Assembly (NCBI RefSeq): GCF_003050705.1
Contig: NZ_QAOG01000004.1
Span: 372,001 to 436,000 of the forward strand
Reading direction: 5' to 3'
DNA: 64,000 bases
Source: Sphingomonas aurantiaca
GTDB lineage: Bacteria > Pseudomonadota > Alphaproteobacteria > Sphingomonadales > Sphingomonadaceae
How positions within the stretch are numbered: the first letter of the stretch is position 1; every line of letters begins with the position of its first letter. Under the pieces are notes generated by a model. That model did no database searches, was not told the origin of the DNA, and saw only the letters and a program-made list of their open reading frames with translations. Positions 41,488-51,580 of the stretch are shown here, piece by piece. A program made the position numbers and the translations under genes.

Positions 41488-42240
41488 TCACCTCGGTCGG
41501 TGCGGGACCGTAGCGATGCTCGACAGATCGGATGCCGGATCGATCGGCACGCCAGCGGCCTTCCGTTCCGAATACCGGTCGACGAGCTGGGTCGCGTGCG
41601 GGCGCAGCAGGACCGTGAAGCGCACCAGCTCCTCCATCACGTCGACGATCCGGTCGTAATAGCTGGACGGCTTCATCCGGCCGGCGTCGTCGAATTCCTC
41701 GAATGCCTTGGCGACGCTCGACTGGTTCGGGATCGTCACCATCCGCATCCAGCGGCCGAGGACGCGCAGGGTGTTCACGCTGTTGAACGACTGCGATCCC
41801 GCCGACACCTGCATGACGGCGAGCGTCCGTCCCTGCGTCGGTCGCATCCCGCCCATCGACAGCGGCAGGTGATCGATCTGCAGCTTCATGATGCCGGTGA
41901 TCTGGCCGTGCCGCTCGGGGCTGCACCATACATGCCCCTCAGACCATAGCGACAGTTCGCGTAGCTCGTGGACGGCCGGATGGTCGTCGCCGGCGACCTG
42001 GTCGGGCAACGGCAGCGTCGCAGGATCGAAGATCCGGGTCTCCGCGCCGAAGAACCGCAGCAGGCGAGCCGCCTCCTCGACGCACAGCCGGGAGTATGAC
42101 CGCTCTCGCAGCGAGCCGTAGAGCAACAGGATTCGCGGGGGTGGATCCCCCGGGCCCAGCCCGATCGCTGGCCGGTCGAGCGCGAAGCGTCGATCGAGCG
42201 CGGGCAGATGGTCGGGGTCGGAGAGCGCACGCAGGGGCAT
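41488..42240 (-). CDS. arsH: ArsH, NADPH-dependent FMN reductase of arsenic resistance
   Basis: 250-residue cytoplasmic flavoprotein. [20 protein letters not shown] binds the FMN phosphate, and [39 protein letters not shown] and [17 protein letters not shown] are ArsH blocks. ArsH oxidises trivalent organoarsenicals and reduces quinones or azo compounds. It is the last gene of arsRCBH; its ATG overlaps the arsB stop by one base (TGATG). Confidence 0.95.
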   Translation of the reverse strand: MPLRALSDPDHLPALDRRFALDRPAIGLGPGDPPPRILLLYGSLRERSYSRLCVEEAARLLRFFGAETRIFDPATLPLPDQVAGDDHPAVHELRELSLWSEGHVWCSPERHGQITGIMKLQIDHLPLSMGGMRPTQGRTLAVMQVSAGSQSFNSVNTLRVLGRWMRMVTIPNQSSVAKAFEEFDDAGRMKPSSYYDRIVDVMEELVRFTVLLRPHATQLVDRYSERKAAGVPIDPASDLSSIATVPHRPR

Positions 42241-43526
42241 CAGGCGGCACCTAGCCGCAGCGCGAGCGCGGCGAGCGTTACCAGCAGCACCGGGACGGTC
42301 AGGGTCGCACCGATCCTGAAATAATAGCCCCAGCCGATGCGGATGCCCTTCTGCCCGAGGACGTGCAGCCACAGCAGCGTCGCGAGCGAGCCGATCGGCG
42401 TGATCTTGGGGCCGAGGTCGCAACCGATCACGTTGGCGTAGATCATCGCGTCCTTGACCGCGCCCGTGGCCTGGGTCGCGTCGATCGACAGTGCCCCGAC
42501 CAGCACCGTCGGCATGTTGTTCATCACCGACGACAGCAGCGCGGCAATGATGCCGGTGCCGAACGCCGCCCCCCAGACGCCGCCCTGCGCGGTACGGTCG
42601 AGGAGAGCCGCAAGGTGATCGGTCAGACCGGCATTCCGCAGGCCGTAGACGACCAGATACATGCCGAGCGAGAAGATGACGACCTGCCACGGCGCGCCGT
42701 GCAGCACCTTGCGGGTCTCGATCACGTCGCCGCGGGCGGCGATGACGAGCAACAGGACCGCGCCGGCAGCGGCGACTGCGCTGACCGGGACGCCGATGGG
42801 TTCGAGCAGGAAGAAGCCAGCCAGAAGGGCGGCGAGGACGATCCAGCCTGCCCGGAACGTAGCACGGTCGCGGATCGCGTCGGCCGGCGCGCGGAGTTGC
42901 GCCACGTCGTAGCTGGCCGGCACGTCACGGCGGAAGAACAGCAGCAGCACGACCAGCGTCGCGGCGATCGACGCGAGGTCCACGGGCACCATCACCGACG
43001 CATAGTCGGCGAAGCCGATGCGGAAGAAGTCGGCCGACACGATGTTGACCAGGTTGGAGACGATCAGCGGCAGGCTGGCCGTGTCGGCCACGAAGCCCGC
43101 CGCCATGACGAACGCCAGCGTTGCCTTGTCGCGGTAGCCGAGCGCCCGCAGCATCGCGATGACGATCGGCGTCAGGATCAGCGCCGCGCCGTCATTGGCG
43201 AACAGCGCCGACACGGCTGCGCCGAGGAGGACGATCAGGACGAACAGCCGTCTACCGTGTCCGCCGCCCCAGCGGGCGACGTGGAGCGCCGCCCATTCGA
43301 AGAATCCGGCCTCGTCGAGCAGCAGGCTGACGATGATGATCGCGACGAACGTCGCGGTCGCGTTCCAGACGATGCCCCACACCACCGGCACGTCGGACAG
43401 CGAGACCACCCCGACGAGCAGCGCGACGGCCGCGCCGCCCAGCGCGCTCCAGCCGATGCCGAGGCCGCGGGGCTGCCAGATGACGAGCGCGATCGTGACG
43501 GCGAAGATGGCGAGGGCGAGGAGCAT
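42240..43526 (-). CDS. arsB: Arsenite efflux permease ArsB
   Basis: 428-residue inner-membrane carrier, the typical ArsB length (E. coli 429). About 12 helices; family blocks are [58 protein letters not shown] and [13 protein letters not shown]. It exports arsenite using the proton motive force; no arsA ATPase gene is present. The ATG overlaps the arsC stop by one base. Confidence 0.95.
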   Translation of the reverse strand: MLLALAIFAVTIALVIWQPRGLGIGWSALGGAAVALLVGVVSLSDVPVVWGIVWNATATFVAIIIVSLLLDEAGFFEWAALHVARWGGGHGRRLFVLIVLLGAAVSALFANDGAALILTPIVIAMLRALGYRDKATLAFVMAAGFVADTASLPLIVSNLVNIVSADFFRIGFADYASVMVPVDLASIAATLVVLLLFFRRDVPASYDVAQLRAPADAIRDRATFRAGWIVLAALLAGFFLLEPIGVPVSAVAAAGAVLLLVIAARGDVIETRKVLHGAPWQVVIFSLGMYLVVYGLRNAGLTDHLAALLDRTAQGGVWGAAFGTGIIAALLSSVMNNMPTVLVGALSIDATQATGAVKDAMIYANVIGCDLGPKITPIGSLATLLWLHVLGQKGIRIGWGYYFRIGATLTVPVLLVTLAALALRLGAA

Positions 43527-43954
43527 CAGGCGAGGCGCTGTCCGGCGGCATCCACCACCTGATCGCCATCCTCCTTGGCAAACGCGCCCCGCTGCGGCTC
43601 GGACAGCAGATCGAGGACGGCTTCGGACGGACGGCAGAGCCTCACGCCAAGCGGCGAGACGACGAGCGGCCGGTTGATCAGGACCGGGTGCGCCATCATC
43701 GCGTCGAGCAGCGCGGCGTCGGTCAGCGAGGTGTCGCCGAGGCCAAGTTCGGCGTAGGGCGTGCCCTTCTCGCGCAGCAGATCCCGCGGCGTGATGCCGG
43801 CGCGGTCGATCAGTTCGACCAGCAGCGTGCGCGAGGGCGGGGTCTTCAGATACTCCACGACGTGCGGCTCGATGCCGGCGTTGCGGATCAGCGCCAGCGT
43901 GTTGCGCGACGTGCCGCAGGCGGGGTTGTGGTAGATCACGACGTCGACGGCCAT
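43526..43954 (-). CDS. arsC: Arsenate reductase, glutaredoxin-dependent
   Basis: 142 residues, reduces arsenate to arsenite for export by ArsB. The catalytic Cys13 lies in [14 protein letters not shown]; the three-Arg anion pocket is suggested by [13 protein letters not shown] and GVRLCRPSE. The ATG at 43954 has AAGGA 6 bases upstream. Second gene of the ars operon, 11 bases after arsR. Confidence 0.95.
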   Translation of the reverse strand: MAVDVVIYHNPACGTSRNTLALIRNAGIEPHVVEYLKTPPSRTLLVELIDRAGITPRDLLREKGTPYAELGLGDTSLTDAALLDAMMAHPVLINRPLVVSPLGVRLCRPSEAVLDLLSEPQRGAFAKEDGDQVVDAAGQRLA

Positions 43955-43965
43955 GGCGTGTCCTT

Positions 43966-44298
43966 TCAGCAGCAGGGGGTCAGTTCGGCGATAAGCGGCG
44001 CGCACAGCTCGGGCGAACCGGCGCAGCAGTCCTTGACGAGGAACAGCGTCAGTGCGCGCAGGCTGTCGAGATCGGCACGATAAATGATGGACCGGCTGTG
44101 CCGTTCGGCGCGCACGATGCCGGCTCGGGCGAGTATCCCGAGATGCGCCGACATCGTGTTCTGCGGCACGTCAAGTTGGCGGGCGATTGCGCCCGCCGCC
44201 ATCCCTTCGGGCTCGTGCCGGACCAGCAGGCGGAACACGTCGAGGCGGGTGCCCTGCGCTAGCGCCCCGAGCGCGACGATTGCCAATTCGGTATCCAT
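43966..44298 (-). CDS. arsR: ArsR/SmtB-family repressor
   Basis: 110 residues. The winged helix has [40 protein letters not shown] and a wing [10 protein letters not shown]-terminal cysteine set ([14 protein letters not shown] and the final PCC) probably binds As(III), as in type-2/3 ArsR proteins with C-terminal cysteines. It would repress arsRCBH from the palindrome just upstream. Confidence 0.93.
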   Translation of the reverse strand: MDTELAIVALGALAQGTRLDVFRLLVRHEPEGMAAGAIARQLDVPQNTMSAHLGILARAGIVRAERHSRSIIYRADLDSLRALTLFLVKDCCAGSPELCAPLIAELTPCC

Positions 44299-44306
44299 GT
44301 ATCCAG

Positions 44307-44325
44307 CATAGACGATATATCTATG
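44307..44325. promoter_or_regulatory. ArsR operator candidate
   Basis: CATAGACGATATATCTATG is an inverted repeat with perfect 6-base arms and a 7-base AT-rich centre, ending 8 bases before the arsR start codon. Size and position suit ArsR-type autorepression. Confidence 0.6.
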
Positions 44326-44531
44326 ACCGCTAGCCCGTATGGAGGGGGCAGCTTCGCAACTGGCCGAAGGGGCTCCGGTTTCTCATCCACGTCGAAAGTG
44401 CGTGTTCCGGCATTTGTCCCTCAGGCGGCCGTCAACCAACTCTAAGAAGGCATCAAGCCGCCAGGATGTGGTCTCGAGCTCCATGACCAGGCGGTCGTTC
44501 GAGTCTCAGACATTGTGATGAACGTCCTGCT

Positions 44532-45593
44532 TCAGCTGCGTTTCCGCTTCCGCCGCTTGCTCTGGCCAATGTTCCATTTCGTCCGCCAGAAGCCGTATAC
44601 CGCCAGGCTGCCAAGCAGGGTCAGTACGATGCCCGACGCGGTCATGGCGAGTTTCCATGCAATGCCGCCAGTTTTGGCAGCGTGCACGGGATAGAGTTTT
44701 TCGCGGATCGATGCCGCGTTTCCCCGGGTCGCCGGATCGTCATGGGCCAGGATCGTCAGCGTAGCCGGATCGGCGTACACGAACGTCCGTCCGTTCGGCG
44801 TCCATTCGAAGGATTGGCGGAGGCGCAGCACGACGGGCGTGCCGGGCTTGCGCGGCATTTGCAGGCGGCGAAGTTCGGCACCAGGAAACATCGCGGCAGC
44901 CGCGGTGAAAAGTGGCTTCAGGTCATGCGTGGATGGCGTAACCCGGACGCTGTCGACTTTGGGTGGGTGCGTCCGTGTTTCGGCAAGCAAGGGCCCGCCA
45001 AGCGCGGGAAAAACCATCAGAACGCCCGTCACCAGCGACACGAGCAGCAACGGCGCCGTCACGACTCCCATGTCCCGGTGGTGATGGACGACTGCGCCGG
45101 GCTTCATCGACGCAGGCCATAACCGCAGCCGGAAGCGGCTGTGCATCCGCCACCACAGGACTACTCCGGTAATGACGAAGAACAACCCGGTCAGCCCGGC
45201 GACCCCTGTCATCGTCTCGCCAGCATCGCCGATCAGAAGGTGATGATGGAGATCGAACACCCACAATTCCGGTCGCTGCCATGACGAGGACCAGCGTTCG
45301 ACCGTCTCGCCGGCCTGACTGACATAGGCACCGCTGCCGTCTGCGAAGAGGAGCTGATGCACGCCCAGACCGTCGCCTGCGAAGGTGATGCGGTCGATCG
45401 GGGGCGACGCTTGCGAGACTGCGTCGACGGCCCGGGCCAGCGATACCGGATCGGGCCGGACTGTATCGCCGGCGTGCGCCACGAAGGTCAGCTGGTTCCG
45501 CCAGACGAGCAGCGTACCGGTGAGACCCAGTACGGCCAGCAGCAGACCGCCGATCGCGCCGATCCAGCGATGCAGCAGGGACAGGATGCGCAT
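44532..45593 (-). CDS. PepSY-associated transmembrane protein, probable siderophore-iron reductase
   Basis: 353 residues with four main helices: LLHRWIGAIGGLLLAVLGLTG (10-30), MTGVAGLTGLFFVITGVVLWW, VTAPLLLVSLVTGVLMVFP and LAMTASGIVLTLLGSLAVYG. Conserved His residues (LHRWIG, DLHHHLL, VVHHHRDMG, YPVHAAKTG) probably bind heme or metal, as in FoxB-like and PiuB-like reductases. The tail is strongly basic (KRRKRKRS). It overlaps the TonB receptor stop by one base, so it probably reduces ferric siderophore brought in by that receptor. Confidence 0.87.
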   Translation of the reverse strand: MRILSLLHRWIGAIGGLLLAVLGLTGTLLVWRNQLTFVAHAGDTVRPDPVSLARAVDAVSQASPPIDRITFAGDGLGVHQLLFADGSGAYVSQAGETVERWSSSWQRPELWVFDLHHHLLIGDAGETMTGVAGLTGLFFVITGVVLWWRMHSRFRLRLWPASMKPGAVVHHHRDMGVVTAPLLLVSLVTGVLMVFPALGGPLLAETRTHPPKVDSVRVTPSTHDLKPLFTAAAAMFPGAELRRLQMPRKPGTPVVLRLRQSFEWTPNGRTFVYADPATLTILAHDDPATRGNAASIREKLYPVHAAKTGGIAWKLAMTASGIVLTLLGSLAVYGFWRTKWNIGQSKRRKRKRS

Positions 45594-47725
45594 CAGAAGC
45601 CGGCCTGCCAGCTCAACGTGACGTTGCGACCCCGCCCGGTATAGAAGCGCGCATTGTCGGTCGGACCCTGCGTATCGCTATAATAAGTAACGTAATCGGT
45701 ATTGCCGAGATTCTGCACGCTCAACATCGCGCGACCGACCGGGAGTTCATAGGCGACATACGCGTCGAACAGCCGATAGCCGACGAAGTCGTTGGCGATC
45801 GGCTGTCCTTGGAAGCGGCGGGACAAATAATAGCGTCCCTGTACCCGTGCACTCAGGCGGCCGCGGGTGTAATCCAGGTTGAGGTTCAGGCGATCCGGCG
45901 AGATGTTGGCGCCGTCCAGATCGGCATCGAAAATGCCATCGGCATTGGTGTCGGTGCGCCCGTTCAGATGACTGAAACCGGTGCCGAGCTTGAGACCGGG
46001 CAGCGGGGTGCGAACAGCAAGGTTCAATTCCAGACCCTCGATGTCGATCGGCTGGCGCGCGACGTTGAAGAACCCGTCGCTGCTGCGGACGAGCACCTGC
46101 CCCAGATCGCTCGACGACCAATAATAGGTCACGCTGGCGTCCAGCGGACCTTGTTTCACTTCGACGCCGATCTCGCGGTTGTTCGAGATCACCGGGGTCA
46201 GATCGAGAAAGTCGCTGATCCGGATGTTCGGCTGGGTGATACCGCGCAGGACACGCCCAATGTCGGCGATCGTGTAACCCTCGGCATAGCTGCCATAGGC
46301 GCGGATACCCTTGACCGGCTCCAGCACGACACCGCCGTTCCACAATGCGCGGTCGAAGGACGGCTTGCCGCCGATGACGGCCCGCGCGCTGGCACTCGCA
46401 AGCGTCGTATAGTCAGGGATATCGAGCTGTACGGTCTCGTAGCGGACCCCGCCTGCGACCCTGACGACACCATCGAACAGTTTGAGATTGGCCTGGCCGA
46501 ACGGCGCGAGACTGCGAAAATCGGTTTGCGGAACCCAATTGCGGCCGGTCTGCACCAGCTCCTGCTTGGTGCGGTCGATCAACGCGTCGAACCCGGCGGT
46601 CAGCGTCAGTGCCTTGAGCCCCGGCACCGTGCGTTCATAGCTGATCTTACCGCCGAGCGTGCGCGAGACGTTACGCGACTGGTCGAACAGCGTGCCGACG
46701 GGCGCGATCCTCGCATCCTGGAACGTCGCGAGGACACCACCGGCGAACGTGTCGCTGGTCCGGTTGTAAAAGCCCTGAAGCGTGAACGCCCCGCCAAGCA
46801 CATTGCCGTCCGTCAGCGATGCCGACACCATCTCGGAAAGGCCCGTGGAGGGTTGGCCCGGCGTTTCGCCTCTCCGGCTGGTGGCGGGGATGCCCAGCGT
46901 CCGGTCGCCATCGACCGCGACATAGTGATTGTTGCCCTCCAGCTTGAAGCGGTTGGCGATCACCTCGAACCGGGCGGTGTCGGACAGATCGACGCCGACC
47001 CGGCCAAAGAAGGCCAGGCTGTCCGTATCCTGAATTTCGCTCTGGTTGCCGTCGAGGCCGATGCGCCGCCCACGGCCATCAACGAAGACGCCGCGCCGCT
47101 CGAACGCAACGCCGCCGGTCGCATCGAACCGGCCGCTGCGCATATTGACGAGGCCGGCGATCTTTCCGCCGAGCGATGCCCCTGCGAAATCGTCGCCGCT
47201 GTTACCCTGAAGCAGCGTGCGTCCGCTCCAGCCATTTTGCTTCGGCGCGCTCGCGGTGACCTGATTGACGACGCCGCCGGTCGCACCGATGCCCTGCAGG
47301 GCGTTTGAGCCGTAGATGACCTCGACGCGGTCGATGAAGAAGGGATCGATGGTATAGCCGTCGCGCGCGCCGTCCCGGATTGGCGTGCTCTGCGGGATGC
47401 CATTGATCGCATAGAGCGGCGAGCGACCGCGCAGCGTTTCGCCGAAGCCGGTAATCTTTTCGCGTGTGGGCGAGAAGGCCGGCAGCAGCGCCGAGATCGC
47501 ATCGACGACCGAGCCGGACACCGCGACCTGACGCGACAGCGTCTCGCGGTCGATCACGTCGACGGTCAGGGGCAGGGCGCTCGCCGGGAGGTTCGTGCGT
47601 GCAGCCGTTACGACTACATCTCTCCGCCGCGCGTCGTCCGCCCTATCGCCAGCCTGTATTTCCTGCGCGCTTGCTACGCCTGTCGACAGGACACTGGCGG
47701 CGAGCATGCCGAATGCAATCTTCAT
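45593..47725 (-). CDS. TonB-dependent siderophore-type receptor
   Basis: 710-residue outer-membrane receptor. Signal peptide MKIAFGMLAASVLSTGVASA, TonB-box region RRRDVVVTAART, plug blocks LTVDVIDRETLSRQ, LLPAFSPTREKITGFGETLRG and VEVIYGSNALQGIGATGGVVN, and a 22-strand barrel closing with NVTLSWQAGF. The ATG at 47725 has AAAGGGA upstream. The gene partner (PepSY protein) and the receptor type suggest ferric siderophore uptake. Confidence 0.92.
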   Translation of the reverse strand: MKIAFGMLAASVLSTGVASAQEIQAGDRADDARRRDVVVTAARTNLPASALPLTVDVIDRETLSRQVAVSGSVVDAISALLPAFSPTREKITGFGETLRGRSPLYAINGIPQSTPIRDGARDGYTIDPFFIDRVEVIYGSNALQGIGATGGVVNQVTASAPKQNGWSGRTLLQGNSGDDFAGASLGGKIAGLVNMRSGRFDATGGVAFERRGVFVDGRGRRIGLDGNQSEIQDTDSLAFFGRVGVDLSDTARFEVIANRFKLEGNNHYVAVDGDRTLGIPATSRRGETPGQPSTGLSEMVSASLTDGNVLGGAFTLQGFYNRTSDTFAGGVLATFQDARIAPVGTLFDQSRNVSRTLGGKISYERTVPGLKALTLTAGFDALIDRTKQELVQTGRNWVPQTDFRSLAPFGQANLKLFDGVVRVAGGVRYETVQLDIPDYTTLASASARAVIGGKPSFDRALWNGGVVLEPVKGIRAYGSYAEGYTIADIGRVLRGITQPNIRISDFLDLTPVISNNREIGVEVKQGPLDASVTYYWSSSDLGQVLVRSSDGFFNVARQPIDIEGLELNLAVRTPLPGLKLGTGFSHLNGRTDTNADGIFDADLDGANISPDRLNLNLDYTRGRLSARVQGRYYLSRRFQGQPIANDFVGYRLFDAYVAYELPVGRAMLSVQNLGNTDYVTYYSDTQGPTDNARFYTGRGRNVTLSWQAGF

Positions 47726-47766
47726 TCTATTTCCCTTTGAGGGGGCCGTAGAAGCAGATCCATTCA

Positions 47767-47786
47767 ATTGCAATCGTCTCGCATTA
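47767..47786. promoter_or_regulatory. Possible Fur-type site upstream of the siderophore receptor
   Basis: On the minus strand TAATGCGAGACGATTGCAAT, 40-60 bases before the receptor start, has the TGCGA...ATTGCA form of alphaproteobacterial Fur/Irr-type sites. The match is approximate and made from memory. The rest of the 277-base gap shows nothing else. Confidence 0.3.
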
Positions 47787-48002
47787 GCAGCTAGTATCTG
47801 AGGTAGGCGGGGCTTAGCCAGGATGCGGTGTAAACCATGAGCCTCGCGACGTTCATCACCGAAAACCGCGCGTCTCTGCGTCGCCGATCGGCCGGTCATG
47901 GATGCCTGGTAATAATTGGTTCGTTTGTTGTTGATTCGGCTTCCCGGTTTAGATCGAACCCGGGGACTGTCCGGGATGGAGAGAAGCCGCAGCGCAAGTT
48001 CG

Positions 48003-48614
48003 TTAGGATCGCGGAATGTTCGCATCCCAAGCGCTCAGAGCCTGTGTGACGCCTGCATCGAGGTCTTTGGTGGAAACGCCATCTCGGGCCTGAATGGACA
48101 AACCAACCAAAAGCCCCTCGAACAAGGTGGCCAATCCAGCCGGATTTGTGTCGCCCCGCAGCGTACCATCCGCGATCGCGGTTTCGACACAGGCTAGGAT
48201 CGCCTTGCGGTTCGCCTCTCGCTCGGCGCTCGTCAGCGCCTGAACCGACGCTCCACCTTCGGAGCAGATGATACTCGAAAGCGCGATCATGCAGCCGGTC
48301 GGATGCGTAGGATCGGTCTGCATCTCCGCCGAGCGGCGCAACGCTCGCTCGATCCGCTGACGTGGGGTCAGGCGTTGATCGCGTAATGCCGACATGACCG
48401 TGCCATGCGTGGCGAGATAAGTGTCTAGCGCAGTGCGATACAGGGCCTCCTTGGAGTCGAACGCGGCATAGAAACTCGCCGATGAAATACCACCCATCGA
48501 CCGGCGAAGCTGCTCCAGCGACACGCCCTCGAAGCCATGCTCCCAAAACAGGTGCATTGCGTGTGTGACTGCTTCGTCACGATCAAAGCCGCGCGGGCGT
48601 CCAGTACGGGCCAT
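48003..48614 (-). CDS. TetR/AcrR-family regulator
   Basis: 203 residues. The helix-turn-helix spans about 12-58 (GFDRDEAVTHAMHLFWEHGF, SLEQLRRSMGGISSASFYAAFDSKEALYRTAL). The C-terminal part resembles the TetR C-terminal domain with GCMIALSSIICSEGG. AAGGAG lies 6 bases before the ATG. It diverges from the MFS exporter gene across 105 bases containing two palindromes, so it most probably represses itself and the exporter. Confidence 0.92.
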   Translation of the reverse strand: MARTGRPRGFDRDEAVTHAMHLFWEHGFEGVSLEQLRRSMGGISSASFYAAFDSKEALYRTALDTYLATHGTVMSALRDQRLTPRQRIERALRRSAEMQTDPTHPTGCMIALSSIICSEGGASVQALTSAEREANRKAILACVETAIADGTLRGDTNPAGLATLFEGLLVGLSIQARDGVSTKDLDAGVTQALSAWDANIPRS

Positions 48615-48635
48615 ATCAAGCTCCTTTGTCAATTC

Positions 48636-48651
48636 TGGCTTAGTTGATCCA
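48636..48651. promoter_or_regulatory. TetR operator candidate 1
   Basis: TGGCTTAGTTGATCCA, nested in a wider TTCTGG/CCAGAA inverted repeat, matches 11 of 16 positions of the second site at 48689-48704. It lies about 20-35 bases before the tetR-family start, where it would cover that gene's promoter or leader. Confidence 0.55.
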
Positions 48652-48676
48652 GAAGTCATTGACAACCAGTTCACGC

Positions 48677-48716
48677 ACGCCCTATTTGTGGACTAATCAA
48701 TCCACAAATAGGGCGT
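48677..48716. promoter_or_regulatory. 16-bp perfect inverted repeat with TetR operator candidate 2, over the MFS ribosome-binding region
   Basis: ACGCCCTATTTGTGGA (48677-48692) is repeated exactly inverted at 48701-48716 with an 8-base spacer. The centre, TGGACTAATCAATCCA (48689-48704), resembles operator 1. The right arm ends 3 bases before the MFS ATG and contains the only purine-rich candidate Shine-Dalgarno (AGGG, 48710-48713). It may be a regulator site, an mRNA hairpin hiding the ribosome-binding site, or both. Confidence 0.7.
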
Positions 48717-48719
48717 CCA

Positions 48720-49922
48720 ATGACAGATCCAATCCCCGCGCGGGAGGACGGCGAGCGCGACCAGTTGCCGATCTCTGCGCTGCTGGCGCTCGCCATGACC
48801 GGCTTCACTGCCATCCTGACGGAAACCCTACCGGCTGGCTTGTTGCCGCGTATCTCGGATGGTCTCGGCGTTTCCGAAGCATTGGCCGGGCAGACCGTCA
48901 CCGTCTATGCGGCGGGGTCGCTTATCGCCGCGATACCGTTGACCGCCTGGACGCAAGGCTGGCGGCGCAAGCCGACATTGTTGGCGGCGATCATGGGCTT
49001 CCTCGTCTTCAACACCATCACCGCCATGTCCGGCAATTACTGGCTGACGCTGGTCGTGCGTTTCCTTGCCGGCGTAGCGGCCGGCCTCGCCTGGGGTATT
49101 CTGGCTGGCTATGCGCGCCGGATGGTGGTCGGCCGGCTCAAGGGCAAGGCGCTGGCGATCGCCATGGTCGGTACGCCGATCGCACTGTCGCTCGGCGTCC
49201 CGGCAGGGGCCTTTCTCGGTGCGACTATGGGCTGGCGTGCAGCGTTCTTTGCGATGTCGGGAACGACGGTCCTGCTGATTGGCTGGGTGTTGTGGGCGGT
49301 GCCTGACTTCGCAGGACAGGCGGCGCACCGGCGGCTGTCGATCAGCACCGTCTTCGCTACACCCGGCATCCGCCCGATCCTCGCAACAATCTTCGCCTGG
49401 ATGACCGCGCACAATATCCTCTACACCTATGTCGCGCCGTTTTCCGTCCTGTCGGGCCTCCAGGAACGGGTCGATCTGCTGCTGCTGACGTTCGGCGGCG
49501 CCGCACTTGCCGGTATCGGGGTGACGGGGCTGCTGGTCGATCGCATGTTGCGCCGCCTCGTGCTGGTCAGCTTGATTGCTTTCGCAGGCGTGGCGCTGGC
49601 CTTCGCCCTCTTCGCTACGGCTCCCGCGGTGGTGTTCGCCGGTATCCTCCTGTGGGGCCTGTCGTTCGGGGGCGCTGCGACGCAACTTCAGACGGCGTCG
49701 GCTGATGCGGCTGGCGATGGCGTCGATTTGGCCAGCGCCATGATTACCACGGTTTGGAACAGTGCGATCGCTGCGGGCGGGATCGTCGGCGGCCTTCTTC
49801 TCAATCAATCGGGTGCGGGCGCATTCTCCTGGGCGGTGCTCCTGCTCGCGTTGATCGCCCTCTGCATCGCTTTCGGCGCACGCGGACACGGCTTCACGCC
49901 CGGCCCCCGCGCGCACGCCTGA
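48720..49922 (+). CDS. MFS drug/metabolite exporter (DHA1, AraJ-like)
   Basis: 400 residues with about 12 helices. TM1 block LLALAMTGFTAILTETLPAGLLP, the motif VRFLAGVAAGLAWGILAGYARR, and TPIALSLGVPAGAFLGATMGWR (antiporter motif C) identify the DHA1/AraJ group of proton-driven exporters. The ATG overlaps the end of a 16-bp inverted repeat. It is divergently paired with the TetR-type regulator, as drug-inducible efflux genes are. Substrate unknown. Confidence 0.9.
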   Translation: MTDPIPAREDGERDQLPISALLALAMTGFTAILTETLPAGLLPRISDGLGVSEALAGQTVTVYAAGSLIAAIPLTAWTQGWRRKPTLLAAIMGFLVFNTITAMSGNYWLTLVVRFLAGVAAGLAWGILAGYARRMVVGRLKGKALAIAMVGTPIALSLGVPAGAFLGATMGWRAAFFAMSGTTVLLIGWVLWAVPDFAGQAAHRRLSISTVFATPGIRPILATIFAWMTAHNILYTYVAPFSVLSGLQERVDLLLLTFGGAALAGIGVTGLLVDRMLRRLVLVSLIAFAGVALAFALFATAPAVVFAGILLWGLSFGGAATQLQTASADAAGDGVDLASAMITTVWNSAIAAGGIVGGLLLNQSGAGAFSWAVLLLALIALCIAFGARGHGFTPGPRAHA

Positions 49923-50325
49923 CCTGCTCTCGACACAGGACTCTGTGACGCTTTCTACCGTCTTGAAACCCGCTGTTTCGGGGCGCGCGCGGACCGCGAC
50001 GGTCGACGGCACGATTCCCGCGATGCTCGCAGTACGCGGCACAAGCCTTTGCGGCGCTGCTGTACCGGCTTGCCAAGAGCTTTAGCCCGAACGTGCCGAA
50101 GCCGGCAGGGCGTCAACGGGATTTGGCGGCGCGTGGTGCCTAACGCGGCCGATCACGGGCGGGGCGATACACCGATCGCTGAGGTCGAGGGAGCGGCGAG
50201 GGCGGCCTAACTCCCTCGCTGCGGCCTCATGCGGTATCTGGTTGCGGTCGGCGCGGAGGGCGCCGTGTCTCGCTCCCACCGCGAGTGTGCCTGTCCTCGC
50301 AGCCATTCTGAGATGCGCGGTCGGA
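49923..50325. other. Gene-free stretch
   Basis: About 400 bases between convergent genes (MFS exporter and DUF2252). Short frames on both strands are Arg-rich shadows without family character. I see no clear terminator, repeat or RNA gene. Confidence 0.5.
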
Positions 50326-51519
50326 TTACGCCCTCATCGCGTATCGACGGCAGTGATCCAGATATCCTGCCTCGTGGCTACCCGCCAGCGACACGACGCT
50401 CTCCCACAACCAGTTGGGTGCGTCGATTGCGCCCCGGCGATCGGCATCGAGGACACCAGCCCAGGCGTGACGTGTATCGGCATCCATCTGGCGCGCGTGT
50501 GCCGTGCCGACGACGAAGGCGAGGTAGCGCGCGGCCTTCACAGCCTGTCCGGCGCTGAACTGCTCGACCTCGAGCTTCAAGTCTTGCGGCGACAATTCAC
50601 GGACGAACAGCGACCGATCGAGTGCACGTGCAGCGACCATCCGGCTGCCGAGATGAGGGGAGAGCGCACGTGCCGCCTCGACAACACGGATCGCCTCGTC
50701 CTTTGGCATCTTCGCGCCTTTGGCAGCCGGCGCGATCGGGCTTGTCGCTTCCTTCAGATCGATCAGCGCATAGTCAGACCGGCCCTTGGCGTTCTTCAGC
50801 CCGACCAACGCGGCAAAGCGAAGCAGCCCGAGCGAACTGCAACCCTTCATCCAATAGGCCGCGTCTACCAAACGGACCGTTCGATCGCGGTCCTTTTCAT
50901 CAAGCGAAAGGACCAAGGCTGCGACCTCGGGCTCTGTGACCAGCTCGGCCAGTGCATCGCGTTCGAAGCGCTCCAGCGGCCAGAATTTGTCGCCGAGCGG
51001 AATCAGCGGTTCGCGGGTCGCAAAACGTTCCTTGGCGAGGTGCCGCCAGCGTCGCCCAATGGCGCGGCGCTTCACGCTGCGGACCGCATCCGGCTCCGGG
51101 CCGGTGTCACCGTTGGCGGGATCGGCCATCGCGCTGGCGTAGCCGGTGACCATCTCCTCGATCATGTGAGCAGTCGTCACTCCGGGCAGGTCGGAGCCAC
51201 GTGCTGCAGTTGCAAGCGACAAGCCGAGTCGGATCAGGTCATGTGCCGGGTTACCGATCACGGCCTGGTCCAGGTCGCGAATCTGGATCGCGATCTTTCC
51301 GCCACCATCGTTGATCGGACCCAGGTTCCCAAGGTGGCAGTCGCCGCAGATCCAGATCGCCGGCCCTTGCGGAACGCGGCGCGAGGCGGGCGACGCATCG
51401 AGCCATTCGTAGAATTTAGCCGTATTGCCTCTGACATAGGCATGGGTCGAGCGCGCCATCTTGAGTTGGCGCTTGGCGGCAAGGATAGCGGGCCTCTCGG
51501 CAAGTGTCGGTTTCGTCAT
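50326..51519 (-). CDS. DUF2252 family protein
   Basis: 397 residues of the DUF2252 family, which has a protein-kinase-like (APH-like) fold: early FYEWLD, the core WICGDCHLGNLGPINDGGGK (HxxN catalytic-loop-like, GDxHLxN) and IQIRDLDQAVIGNPAHDLIRL (metal-binding D-x-D), then YWMKGCSSLGLLRFAALVGL and LAFVVGTAHARQMD. Role unknown; a phosphotransferase function is possible. AAAGGA lies 6 bases before the ATG. It follows the stress SDR by 61 bases in the same direction. Confidence 0.9.
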   Translation of the reverse strand: MTKPTLAERPAILAAKRQLKMARSTHAYVRGNTAKFYEWLDASPASRRVPQGPAIWICGDCHLGNLGPINDGGGKIAIQIRDLDQAVIGNPAHDLIRLGLSLATAARGSDLPGVTTAHMIEEMVTGYASAMADPANGDTGPEPDAVRSVKRRAIGRRWRHLAKERFATREPLIPLGDKFWPLERFERDALAELVTEPEVAALVLSLDEKDRDRTVRLVDAAYWMKGCSSLGLLRFAALVGLKNAKGRSDYALIDLKEATSPIAPAAKGAKMPKDEAIRVVEAARALSPHLGSRMVAARALDRSLFVRELSPQDLKLEVEQFSAGQAVKAARYLAFVVGTAHARQMDADTRHAWAGVLDADRRGAIDAPNWLWESVVSLAGSHEAGYLDHCRRYAMRA

Positions 51520-51580
51520 ATCCGTCCTTTGTGCGGCGACACGGCCTGTTGGGTCGTACGTCCCGACAGGCCTTGCCTGA

